Source: a virus
DNA: 49,644 nt
IMG/VR virus record: IMGVR_UViG_3300025070_002957
Coordinates: 1 to 49,644 of that record
Reading direction: 5' to 3' (one strand)
The position numbers and the translations under genes are program-made. Of this stretch, positions 16,675-22,155 are shown one piece after another (positions within the stretch are counted from its first letter, which is position 1; every line of letters begins with the position of its first letter). The notes beneath the pieces are model-generated. The model did no database searches and had not been told where the DNA came from. It saw nothing but the letters and a program-made list of their open reading frames with translations.

Positions 16675-16959
16675 ATGTTTAAAACTATTACTGACTCGAT
16701 TGCTTCTGTACAAACAATTGCAGTAAGTTTAATCGGACTAAGCATAGTCTTAGAAGTGGTATTCGGTTCAACCGTTCCATTTCTATCTTTAGGTGTTATC
16801 AATAACATCTCGGCTATCATTGCCGACTTAGGGTCTCAAGGCATTATAGGCCTAATTACCCTCGGCATTTTGTGGGCACTTTTTATTAAAAAAAAATATT
16901 GCCTAATTTACTATATTCATGGCGCACGAGTTATTCTTGCGCCAAGAATCTTAAAATAA
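16675..16959 (+). CDS. Small two-helix membrane protein (paralogue of 41394 gene)
   Basis: 94 residues from ATG 16675, preferred over 16669 because AGGAG at 16661-16665 is then 9 bases away. Two hydrophobic segments (about 12-33 and 43-70) are separated by VPFL. It matches the protein at 41394 closely: VSLIGLSIVLEVVFG against ISLIGLAIVLQIVFG, shared VPFL, shared GLI...ILW.LF. The homology ends at LFIKKK; the last 21 residues follow a run of nine A and have no counterpart, so the true end may differ through slippage or an indel. Function unknown; a holin-like or membrane-modulating role is possible. Confidence 0.7.
   Translation: MFKTITDSIASVQTIAVSLIGLSIVLEVVFGSTVPFLSLGVINNISAIIADLGSQGIIGLITLGILWALFIKKKYCLIYYIHGARVILAPRILK
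16920..16949 (+). promoter_or_regulatory. Two mutually exclusive hairpins before the 16974 gene
   Basis: TGGCGCA (16920-16926) can pair with TGCGCCA (16938-16944), or ATTCTTG (16933-16939) can pair with CAAGAAT (16943-16949). The two stems share bases and cannot form together. They lie just upstream of the AGGAG of the next gene, as in attenuator or translational-switch leaders. They also fall within the weakly supported tail of the preceding frame. Confidence 0.5.
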
Positions 16960-16973
16960 CAGGAGATACAATT

Positions 16974-17132
16974 ATGGAATTTTTTGCAGATAGAATGAAA
17001 GAAAAAGCATCTCACGGCGGACTAGGTTTAGTTGCTGTTGGATTGATTATACTATTTCTAGGTGGCTGGGTTACTTATGCCGCTTATGCCGCTATTGCTT
17101 ATGGTGGTTACCAAATTTTAACAAAAGGTTAA
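16974..17132 (+). CDS. Very small Gly/Ala-rich membrane protein
   Basis: 52 residues from the ATG at 16974, with aggagataca as ribosome site; a longer frame from 16899 lacks one. A charged amphipathic start (MEFFADRMKEKASHGG) is followed by one long or two short hydrophobic segments rich in Ala, Gly and Tyr. It sits between two promoter units and after the two-helix membrane protein gene. Small proteins of this kind in phages include holins, spanin-like and superinfection factors; nothing here decides. Confidence 0.7.
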   Translation: MEFFADRMKEKASHGGLGLVAVGLIILFLGGWVTYAAYAAIAYGGYQILTKG

Positions 17133-17142
17133 TTCTCAAATC

Positions 17143-17171
17143 TTGACAATAACGCCAAAATAGGTTATAAT
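17143..17171 (+). promoter_or_regulatory. Sigma70-type promoter
   Basis: TTGACA at 17143-17148, 17-base spacer, TATAAT at 17166-17171, before the small basic gene at 17207. The spacer carries one arm of a perfect inverted repeat. Confidence 0.85.
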
Positions 17172-17191
17172 ATATCTAGAATGGCGTTATT
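17148..17191 (+). repeat. 10-bp inverted repeat around a promoter -10 box
   Basis: AATAACGCCA (17148-17157) and TGGCGTTATT (17182-17191) are perfect complements 24 bases apart, placed in the promoter spacer and just after the expected start site. A two-site operator for a repressor is the simplest reading; in read-through RNA it would form a stem without a T-run. Confidence 0.6.
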
Positions 17192-17206
17192 TGTTAAGAG
17201 AGAATT

Positions 17207-17365
17207 ATGAAAAGTAAAAAAAGTAAAAAAAGAAATAGGAAACCAAAAATTAATAACAGAAATCCTGTTGCACACGCTCTTCGTACACCTAAATTTAGAA
17301 GTAAGGTATATTTGGATAGAAAAAAAGAGAGTAAGAACACCGGTAAATATTTAGATGAGGAGTAG
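17207..17365 (+). CDS. Small basic protein, possible ArfA-like ribosome-rescue factor
   Basis: 52 residues, very basic. The core [16 protein letters not shown] resembles the conserved ArfA segment NAIEALLHDPLFRQRV of proteobacteria (N-x-[VI]-x-x-x-L-x-x-P-x-F-R-x-[KR]-V), followed like ArfA by a Lys-rich tail and GKY. ArfA recruits RF2 to ribosomes stalled at the ends of broken mRNAs. The alternative is one of the small basic 'NPVAK' proteins of unknown function in marine bacteria and phages. Ribosome site agagag; the ferredoxin gene follows after 5 bases. Short and missed by usual length limits; the family call is tentative. Confidence 0.45.
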   Translation: MKSKKSKKRNRKPKINNRNPVAHALRTPKFRSKVYLDRKKESKNTGKYLDEE

Positions 17366-17370
17366 ATGAG

Positions 17371-17715
17371 ATGGCGTACGTAGTCACACAAGATTGTATA
17401 AAATGTAAATATACAGACTGTGTAGAAGTGTGTCCAGTAGACTGCTTCTATGAAGGCGAAAATATGCTGGTTATCAATCCTGATGAATGCATAGATTGTG
17501 GTGTTTGCGAACCTGAGTGTCCAGCAGATGCCATTATAGCGGATAATCATCCAAAATTCACACAAAGACTTTTAGATATAAATGACAAGATGTCACAGGT
17601 ATGGCCGGTCATTGTTGAGCAGATAGACCCATTACCAGATGCAGACAAATTTAATCCCAAAGAGGGATATACAGAAGACAAAACCCCATTATTAGACCAA
17701 TTCGACAAAGATTAA
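17371..17715 (+). CDS. fdxA: 7Fe-8S ferredoxin (FdxA / FdI type)
   Basis: 114 residues. The cysteine order is that of Azotobacter ferredoxin I and FdxA proteins: C9, C17 and C50 for the 3Fe-4S cluster; C21, C40, C43 and C46 for the 4Fe-4S cluster. The stretches [21 protein letters not shown] and [18 protein letters not shown] are nearly canonical, and the C-terminal VWPVI...DPLPDAD is the FdxA tail. It is a low-potential one-electron carrier in the cytoplasm. It lies in an operon with the small basic protein upstream and a GNAT-fold protein downstream. This differs from the plant-type [2Fe-2S] ferredoxins commonly carried by cyanophages. Confidence 0.93.
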   Translation: MAYVVTQDCIKCKYTDCVEVCPVDCFYEGENMLVINPDECIDCGVCEPECPADAIIADNHPKFTQRLLDINDKMSQVWPVIVEQIDPLPDADKFNPKEGYTEDKTPLLDQFDKD

Positions 17716-17733
17716 CGAGAGAACTAGATATTG

Positions 17734-18228
17734 ATGAAAACATTTAGAGTGAGGATGGATGACTTCTTCCATTGGGTAAAAGGTACAGAATTAGTTGAAT
17801 TGACAGATATTGATGTCAGTGAAGACCCAGTTCGACCAGGATTAGACTTAGAGTTCAGAACAAGTTACGGTCGGAAGATATACGGATTGAAGTACGAAGA
17901 TACGATAGAAGGTGTCATTTGTATCGCATATTGTAACGATATCCCACAATCTGAACGAGAATTAGACTTAATAAGTCAGAATTCTCATTATAAAGATGAA
18001 TTTGATATAGCAGTCGCATATACTGTCTGGAGTCGCAAAAGAGGGGCTGGTAGAGAGATTATGACGAAACTGAAGGATTATCTCAAAGAAAACACAAATG
18101 TCACCAAGGTAGTCACCTTATCGCCATTAACACCTATGGCCACACACTTCCACATAAGAAATGGTGCAAAATTGATTAATATCAACGCCACCACTCAAAA
18201 TTTCGAATATAAACTCAAAAAATCGTAA
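17734..18228 (+). CDS. GNAT-fold protein resembling malonyl-CoA decarboxylase C-terminus
   Basis: 164 residues from ATG 17734 (a TTG one codon earlier is also in frame). The GNAT-like core shows IEGVICIAYCNDIP, AVAYTVWSRKRGAGREIMTKLKDYL with the R/G-x-G-x acyl-CoA-binding turn, then VVTLSPLTPMATHFHIRNGAKL and a final N...EYKL. The 'LSPxxxxxxxFHxRNGAxL' run is like the catalytic half of malonyl-CoA decarboxylase, itself a GNAT fold. It could be an acyltransferase or decarboxylase acting on an acyl-CoA. It is far shorter than true decarboxylase (about 450 residues), so activity is uncertain. Confidence 0.6.
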   Translation: MKTFRVRMDDFFHWVKGTELVELTDIDVSEDPVRPGLDLEFRTSYGRKIYGLKYEDTIEGVICIAYCNDIPQSERELDLISQNSHYKDEFDIAVAYTVWSRKRGAGREIMTKLKDYLKENTNVTKVVTLSPLTPMATHFHIRNGAKLININATTQNFEYKLKKS

Positions 18229-18232
18229 AAAC

Positions 18233-18260
18233 TTGACAGATTTCGTATTTGTGCTATAAT
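18233..18260 (+). promoter_or_regulatory. Strong promoter, extended -10 (TTTGTGC-TATAAT type)
   Basis: TTGACA at 18233-18238, 16-base spacer ending TTTGTGC, TATAAT at 18255-18260. It shares spacer sequence with the promoters at 18661 and 19639, showing a repeated promoter design in this small-gene region. Confidence 0.88.
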
Positions 18261-18291
18261 AGTAGTTCATTTAATAAAAGAGGAGTACATT

Positions 18292-18657
18292 ATGAAGAAA
18301 GATAATATGTTAAGATTTAAACCTATCGGCATGTTAGAGTTGATGGTTCATCACGGCGCTATTCCTAAGACAGGAAAGAATGGTAAGGAATTAAAGATGC
18401 ACACTTTTCCTGGGTCTTTGACTACTAAAGTGTTCACTGATATGGCACTTAACTCAATTTTTACAACTATGTTTGCCGATGGACGAGCAATGAAAAAAAG
18501 TGAAGTAATATCTAAAGCGATACCACTTATGCTGGCTCACTTTGGCAACGTAGATGAAGAATCAGCAGAGAGAAGTATCTTATATGCTATTTCACTCTTC
18601 ACTGATACATTCCCAGAGTGTGGATTCGCTGAGTTCAAGTTAGAAGCAGTAGCATAA
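18292..18657 (+). CDS. Small phage protein, unknown
   Basis: 121 residues with gaggag ribosome site. The middle has MHTFPGSLTTKVFTDMALNSIFTTMFADGR followed by helical segments; no membrane, signal or catalytic motif is recognised. It is a monocistronic unit: strong promoter in front and another promoter 3 bases after its stop. Such early single-gene units often encode host-takeover proteins in T4-like phages; that is inference from the arrangement. Confidence 0.75.
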   Translation: MKKDNMLRFKPIGMLELMVHHGAIPKTGKNGKELKMHTFPGSLTTKVFTDMALNSIFTTMFADGRAMKKSEVISKAIPLMLAHFGNVDEESAERSILYAISLFTDTFPECGFAEFKLEAVA

Positions 18658-18660
18658 AAC

Positions 18661-18688
18661 TTGACAAAATACGGTTTTGTGGTATAAT
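18661..18688 (+). promoter_or_regulatory. Strong promoter, extended -10 (TTTGTGG-TATAAT type)
   Basis: TTGACA at 18661-18666, 16-base spacer ending TTTTGTGG, TATAAT at 18683-18688. The spacer holds a short ACAAAA/TTTTGT complement. Confidence 0.88.
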
Positions 18689-18719
18689 AATAGTATATTT
18701 AATAAAAGAGGAGTTAATT

Positions 18720-19001
18720 ATGTTAAATGTAACTGAAATGGAAAAAATCAATTCACTTGTATCTAAGATGTCTTTAGAGGATATTAAGATGGTTAACGAA
18801 CGTATGAATTTACAGAGAACATTTTTAGGCAAAGATATAATGCGAAGCCTGATAAAAGGTGATACTGTATCATTTGTGGGTCGTGGCGGTATTAAGGTTG
18901 AAGGTACTGTGATGAAAGTAAAGATTAAGAACGTCACTGTTGATTGTGGTGTGAAAGGACGATGGAATGTCCCTGCTTCTATGTTAAAGAAAGTAGCATA
19001 A
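18720..19001 (+). CDS. Small SH3/KOW-like barrel protein
   Basis: 93 residues with gaggag ribosome site. A helical N-terminus (about 1-40, SLEDIKMVNERMN) is followed by KGDTVSFVGRGGIKVEGTVMKVKIKNVTVDC and WNVPASMLKKV, the strand pattern of a KOW/SH3-type barrel. Similar small proteins are common and conserved in T4-like phages, function unknown. It has its own promoter; the next gene follows after 13 bases. Nucleic-acid or ribosome binding is possible for the fold but not shown. Confidence 0.75.
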   Translation: MLNVTEMEKINSLVSKMSLEDIKMVNERMNLQRTFLGKDIMRSLIKGDTVSFVGRGGIKVEGTVMKVKIKNVTVDCGVKGRWNVPASMLKKVA

Positions 19002-19014
19002 TGACGATTAAAAT

Positions 19015-19458
19015 ATGTTAAAAGAACGATTTGGAATTGATAGAACCTGGACTGGAAATGATAGAGAAGTTTTAAAACTTCTCTACCAGGATTCATATAC
19101 GGATGATATGTCAGATACCGCTCTTAATTTATTAGTGGAAGAATATTCTGGCAGTAAAAGGTTTCAAGACCGAATGAAAGAATTTAAAGTCCAACGTTGG
19201 CTGGCTGATGAAAAACATACAGAAGGCAGTGGTGGAAATATACCATTTGAGGATATGCTCCAAGATTGGTATGAATGTGGATTTATATCCGAGAGAATAC
19301 TCAAGGATAGCCTGACGATTCGTCATTATGAGCAGGCCATCGCACAAGATGTAAATATAAAAAAGGCGAGACAAGAGATGGCCGCTAAACTATGCGGTGA
19401 TATAATAACAGAAGAGGATAGAGCCTTTAATGGCTTACGAAAGGAGACAATTAAATGA
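19015..19458 (+). CDS. Phage protein of unknown function
   Basis: 147 residues, mostly helical, acidic and Trp-containing (RTWTGNDREVLKLLYQ, MLQDWYECGF). No recognised motif. It follows the KOW-like gene after 13 bases and ends in an ATGA overlap with the next, 59-residue gene, so the three form one small operon behind the promoter at 18661. The repeated phrase 'REVLKLLYQDSYTDDM' hints at a surface helix but gives no function. Confidence 0.7.
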   Translation: MLKERFGIDRTWTGNDREVLKLLYQDSYTDDMSDTALNLLVEEYSGSKRFQDRMKEFKVQRWLADEKHTEGSGGNIPFEDMLQDWYECGFISERILKDSLTIRHYEQAIAQDVNIKKARQEMAAKLCGDIITEEDRAFNGLRKETIK

Positions 19459-19634
19459 GTTTAATTTTATCGATAGAAGAGGCTAAAGAAAAGGGCATGT
19501 GGAAGTTAGTAGAACAACTGGAACGTGATTTAGAACGTAGACAACTACTAAAAATGGCACCACTAGAAGAAGTAAAGGATAAGCACGAATCCACTATGTG
19601 GCAAGACAATATTGACGATGATTGGGAAGATTAA
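19455..19634 (+). CDS. Small acidic protein (59 residues), unknown
   Basis: The frame starts at ATG 19455, overlapping the previous TGA by ATGA, and stops at 19632-19634. Ribosome site aaggaga is inside the upstream gene. The product is helical and charged (SIEEAKEKGMWKLVEQL, ERDLERRQ) and ends in an acidic tail with Trp. Coupling and a good ribosome site support a real gene although it is short. Function unknown. Confidence 0.65.
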   Translation: MSLILSIEEAKEKGMWKLVEQLERDLERRQLLKMAPLEEVKDKHESTMWQDNIDDDWED

Positions 19635-19638
19635 AAAC

Positions 19639-19666
19639 TTGACAGATATCGCTTTTGTGCTATAAT
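19639..19666 (+). promoter_or_regulatory. Strong promoter, extended -10 (TTTGTGC-TATAAT type)
   Basis: TTGACA at 19639-19644, 16-base spacer ending TTTTGTGC, TATAAT at 19661-19666, before the glycine-zipper gene at 19695 with an aaggag site. Confidence 0.88.
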
Positions 19667-19694
19667 TAATAATAACAATAAAAAAGGAGTTAAA

Positions 19695-20219
19695 ATGAAA
19701 TATATCGTAACTATAATCGCTTTAACGATGAGTGTGTTTACAACTAACGTTATGGCATCAAATGCCACTGCTACCATTGATGGTACAGTAATTTCAAGTA
19801 ATGCTATTATGCAAGACCAAGTTAAGAATGTTCCACAAGAGTCATGTACTATTGTAGATGTTCCTATCTATGGTGGTGGTCAGCCAACTGCCGCTGATGC
19901 AATTACTGGTGCTATTATTGGTGGTGTTCTAGGTAATCAAGTAGGTAAAGGCAAGGGTAATGATGCCGCTACTATATTTGGTGCAATTATCGGTGCAAAA
20001 GCGGCCGAAGAGAATGCTAAAAAGAAAGGTACTCAAATTGTAGGTTACAAACAAGTTCAACAATGTGAAGTAACATATATAAGAGTTACGGAATCTGTTG
20101 TAGTTGGTTATGAAACTACCGTTGAGTTATATGAAGGTATGATACATACTTTCGTAACACATAGGTCATATAGAGTTGGTCAATCTGTACCAGTTAGAAT
20201 GACTCTAACTTTGAATTAA
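19695..20219 (+). CDS. Secreted glycine-zipper 17-kDa surface antigen-like protein
   Basis: 174 residues. A signal peptide spans 1-21 (basic start, hydrophobic core, NVMA before the cut). Residues about 66-105 form a glycine zipper (DAITGAIIGGVLGNQVGKG, ATIFGAIIGAKAA), as in Rickettsia 17-kDa antigen, SlyB and related outer-membrane-associated proteins. The C-terminus is beta-rich. There is no lipobox cysteine, so it is not an obvious lipoprotein. A phage copy, expressed from a strong promoter, may alter the host envelope, for example against superinfection or to protect the weakened envelope. A CATAAATA element and a terminator follow. Confidence 0.82.
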   Translation: MKYIVTIIALTMSVFTTNVMASNATATIDGTVISSNAIMQDQVKNVPQESCTIVDVPIYGGGQPTAADAITGAIIGGVLGNQVGKGKGNDAATIFGAIIGAKAAEENAKKKGTQIVGYKQVQQCEVTYIRVTESVVVGYETTVELYEGMIHTFVTHRSYRVGQSVPVRMTLTLN

Positions 20220-20254
20220 GTACTTACTTATTATAACTGATAATACAATTTCAC

Positions 20255-20272
20255 TATAATATCTCATAAATA
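20255..20272 (+). promoter_or_regulatory. TATAAT plus late element CATAAATA
   Basis: TATAAT at 20255-20260 and CATAAATA at 20265-20272 lie in the 118-base gap. Any start site here is followed within about 20 bases by the terminator at 20289, so the products would be very short RNAs unless the terminator is bypassed. Confidence 0.5.
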
Positions 20273-20288
20273 CAGTATGAGAGAAACA

Positions 20289-20314
20289 AAAGCCTCTTTT
20301 TAGAGGCTTTTTTT
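20289..20314 (+). terminator. Rho-independent terminator
   Basis: AAAGCCTCT / AGAGGCTTT with a TTTT loop and further T at 20311-20314. It ends the glycine-zipper gene's transcript and may also act as an attenuator for the 20338 gene, since the candidate promoters at 20255-20272 are upstream of it. Confidence 0.88.
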
Positions 20315-20337
20315 ACACATTATAGAGGAGGATTATT

Positions 20338-21828
20338 ATGTTATTTCCAATAATTACATTTATAACCGCCATTACAATTGCGGCAATTGCCGCTTGGTTT
20401 TCAGTTGCTGGTCTTATGGCTATTTTTACTGCATCAGCAATAGCAGTTGCCATTATGGCAGTAGCACTAGAAGTTGGTAAACTAGTATCAGCATCATGGG
20501 TATATCGCAACTGGAATAGGGCACCATTTCTTTTAAAATCTTATCTTACAATTGCAGTAGTAATCCTAATGCTCATTACATCAATGGGTATTTTTGGTTT
20601 CTTATCAAAAGCACACTTAGAACAGGCGGCTGATAGTGAAGAAAATACTGCTCGTATTGAACGTATCGTACAGGACATGGATAGATACGAAGTAACAACA
20701 GATAGACTTGAAGAAAAAATTATAAAATTAGACAATGAGGGTGAAACAGATACTTCAAAAGTACAAGCACAAATTGATACAGAAGAAGAAAGAATGGACA
20801 ATGTTATGGTCCGAATTCAGCCTGCTATTGATGAACAGAATTTAATCATTACTACAGAATTAGAAAAAGATGATGATAAGGTAAGACCTTATCTAGACCA
20901 AATGGACAACTTAGATAATGAGATTGTCAAACTTGAAGAACAGGCTAAGAAGTACGAGAATGATATTACTAACGTTGGCAAAGATACAACAAGTTATGAT
21001 TACGCAGTAAAACCATTCCAGGACCAGATTGATAAAATCAAATCAGACATTGCTACATTTAAAGAGATGTCAAAATCTGGAACACAAGAAGACTTAAAGA
21101 AAGCACAACAAGTAGTTGGTATTCCTTGGGGTTACTGGAGAAATTCAGAAGTTATTAAAGAATGGAATGAAGCAAATAACTTAAAGTTAACTGAACTAGG
21201 AACAAAGATTGCAGATGTTCGCAAAGACTTTGAAAGACAATACAAACAAGAACGTATTAGACTTAGTAACATGGTAACTAAATTAAGAGGAACAGATACT
21301 CAGTCTGTTAACGAACGTAAGATGGAATTACTAGTAAAGATTGAAGAAGCAAGAGGAGTCGAATCTCCTGTAATTTCTTCTGCTAGAAATGAAATCAAAA
21401 GATTACGTGAGAAAGCAGATAGAGAAGTTGCTGGTTCTTTAATCATTCTTGACCGACTAAGAAACGAATTAGTGAATGTCGCACAGATTGACAACTCAGT
21501 TGAGATTGAGGCATTACAGTTAAAAATTAATAATAACAATGACGCAATTGATGGACTAATAGACCAAAAGTTTGAATTAGAAAGAGAGATTAGACAAATT
21601 GAAACTGAGATTGGGCCCATCAAATACATTGCAGAGATGGTGTATGGTGACACTGAAGGAGATACAATTGACCAAGCAGTAAGATGGCTTATCATTGTAT
21701 TCATTTTTGTATTCGACCCACTAGCCGTTTTACTTTTACTCGCCGCAAACTACAGTTTCACCCACCGAAACTCTGGTGGCAGACAGGAAGAAATTTTTGA
21801 TAAAGTTTCTTTCAAAAAAAAAAAGTAA
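20338..21828 (+). CDS. Membrane-anchored coiled-coil protein (zero-frame product)
   Basis: 496 residues, ribosome site gaggaggatt. Two or three N-terminal membrane helices lie at about 1-50 and 62-88, then a very long charged coiled coil (90-440), then a C-terminal membrane helix (VRWLIIVFIFVFDPLAVLLLLAANYSF, about 450-476). The frame ends at TAA 21826 immediately after A AAA AAG. The -1 frame continues open for 106 codons, so this is probably the short form of a frameshifted pair. It could tether the inner membrane to another structure or remodel it; no family name is recognised with certainty. Confidence 0.8.
   Translation: MLFPIITFITAITIAAIAAWFSVAGLMAIFTASAIAVAIMAVALEVGKLVSASWVYRNWNRAPFLLKSYLTIAVVILMLITSMGIFGFLSKAHLEQAADSEENTARIERIVQDMDRYEVTTDRLEEKIIKLDNEGETDTSKVQAQIDTEEERMDNVMVRIQPAIDEQNLIITTELEKDDDKVRPYLDQMDNLDNEIVKLEEQAKKYENDITNVGKDTTSYDYAVKPFQDQIDKIKSDIATFKEMSKSGTQEDLKKAQQVVGIPWGYWRNSEVIKEWNEANNLKLTELGTKIADVRKDFERQYKQERIRLSNMVTKLRGTDTQSVNERKMELLVKIEEARGVESPVISSARNEIKRLREKADREVAGSLIILDRLRNELVNVAQIDNSVEIEALQLKINNNNDAIDGLIDQKFELEREIRQIETEIGPIKYIAEMVYGDTEGDTIDQAVRWLIIVFIFVFDPLAVLLLLAANYSFTHRNSGGRQEEIFDKVSFKKKK
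21819..21825 (+). promoter_or_regulatory. -1 ribosomal frameshift slippery heptamer A AAA AAG
   Basis: The heptamer lies in the correct phase (A, AAA, AAG) at the end of an 11-A run (21814-21824) and is followed at once by a zero-frame TAA. A AAA AAG is the most efficient -1 slippery sequence known in bacteria (dnaX, IS elements). No strong stem is seen directly after it; a weak TATTACT/AGTAATA hairpin is at 21866-21887. Transcriptional slippage on the A run would have the same result. Confidence 0.7.
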
Positions 21829-22145
21829 AAAAACCACTTGACTTTTCACCCGAAATAAGCGATAATATTACTAAAGAAGAAGTAATAGATATCGCTCCGT
21901 CTGGTGTAACTGTTCATATTGACGTTGAAGATATCAAAGTCAAAGAGGAAATTGACGAAAATATCGGTGTAGTTTTAGATGATGCCGAGATTGATGAAGA
22001 AAACGAAGAAGAAATCGAAGAAGAAATCGAAGAAGAATTGACTCCAGAACAAGTTGAAGAAGTTAAGAAAGAGATTGAAAGAGAGATAAATACTCAAGCA
22101 ATCAAACAAGATGGTTGGTTAGACAACATTAAAGACAAAAAATAA
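21825..22145 (+). CDS. -1 frame extension of the coiled-coil membrane protein
   Basis: Open for 106 codons from the slip site to TAA at 22143, with no ATG and no good alternative start or ribosome site, so it can only be read by frameshift from 20338 (giving a 602-residue protein) or as a remnant. The peptide is very acidic, with three Glu-rich IEEE repeats near the middle and a coiled C-terminus ending DGWLDNIKDKK. It would be a cytoplasmic tail after the last membrane helix. The coding character (no stop, charged codons, abutting ClpX) argues against it being random intergenic DNA. Confidence 0.65.
   Translation, partial: VKKPLDFSPEISDNITKEEVIDIAPSGVTVHIDVEDIKVKEEIDENIGVVLDDAEIDEENEEEIEEEIEEELTPEQVEEVKKEIEREINTQAIKQDGWLDNIKDKK
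21838..21866 (+). promoter_or_regulatory. Candidate internal promoter for the clpX operon
   Basis: TTGACT at 21838-21843, 17-base spacer, GATAAT at 21861-21866. It lies inside the -1 frame extension and would start transcripts about 280 bases before clpX. The match may be chance, given the AT-rich sequence, but it resembles the functional set elsewhere. Confidence 0.4.
22085..22092 (+). promoter_or_regulatory. Possible late promoter element GATAAATA before clpX
   Basis: GATAAATA inside the -1 frame extension, 63 bases before the clpX start. The spacing is longer than for other late elements, and it may simply be coding sequence. Confidence 0.35.
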
Positions 22146-22155
22146 AGAGGCTTAA

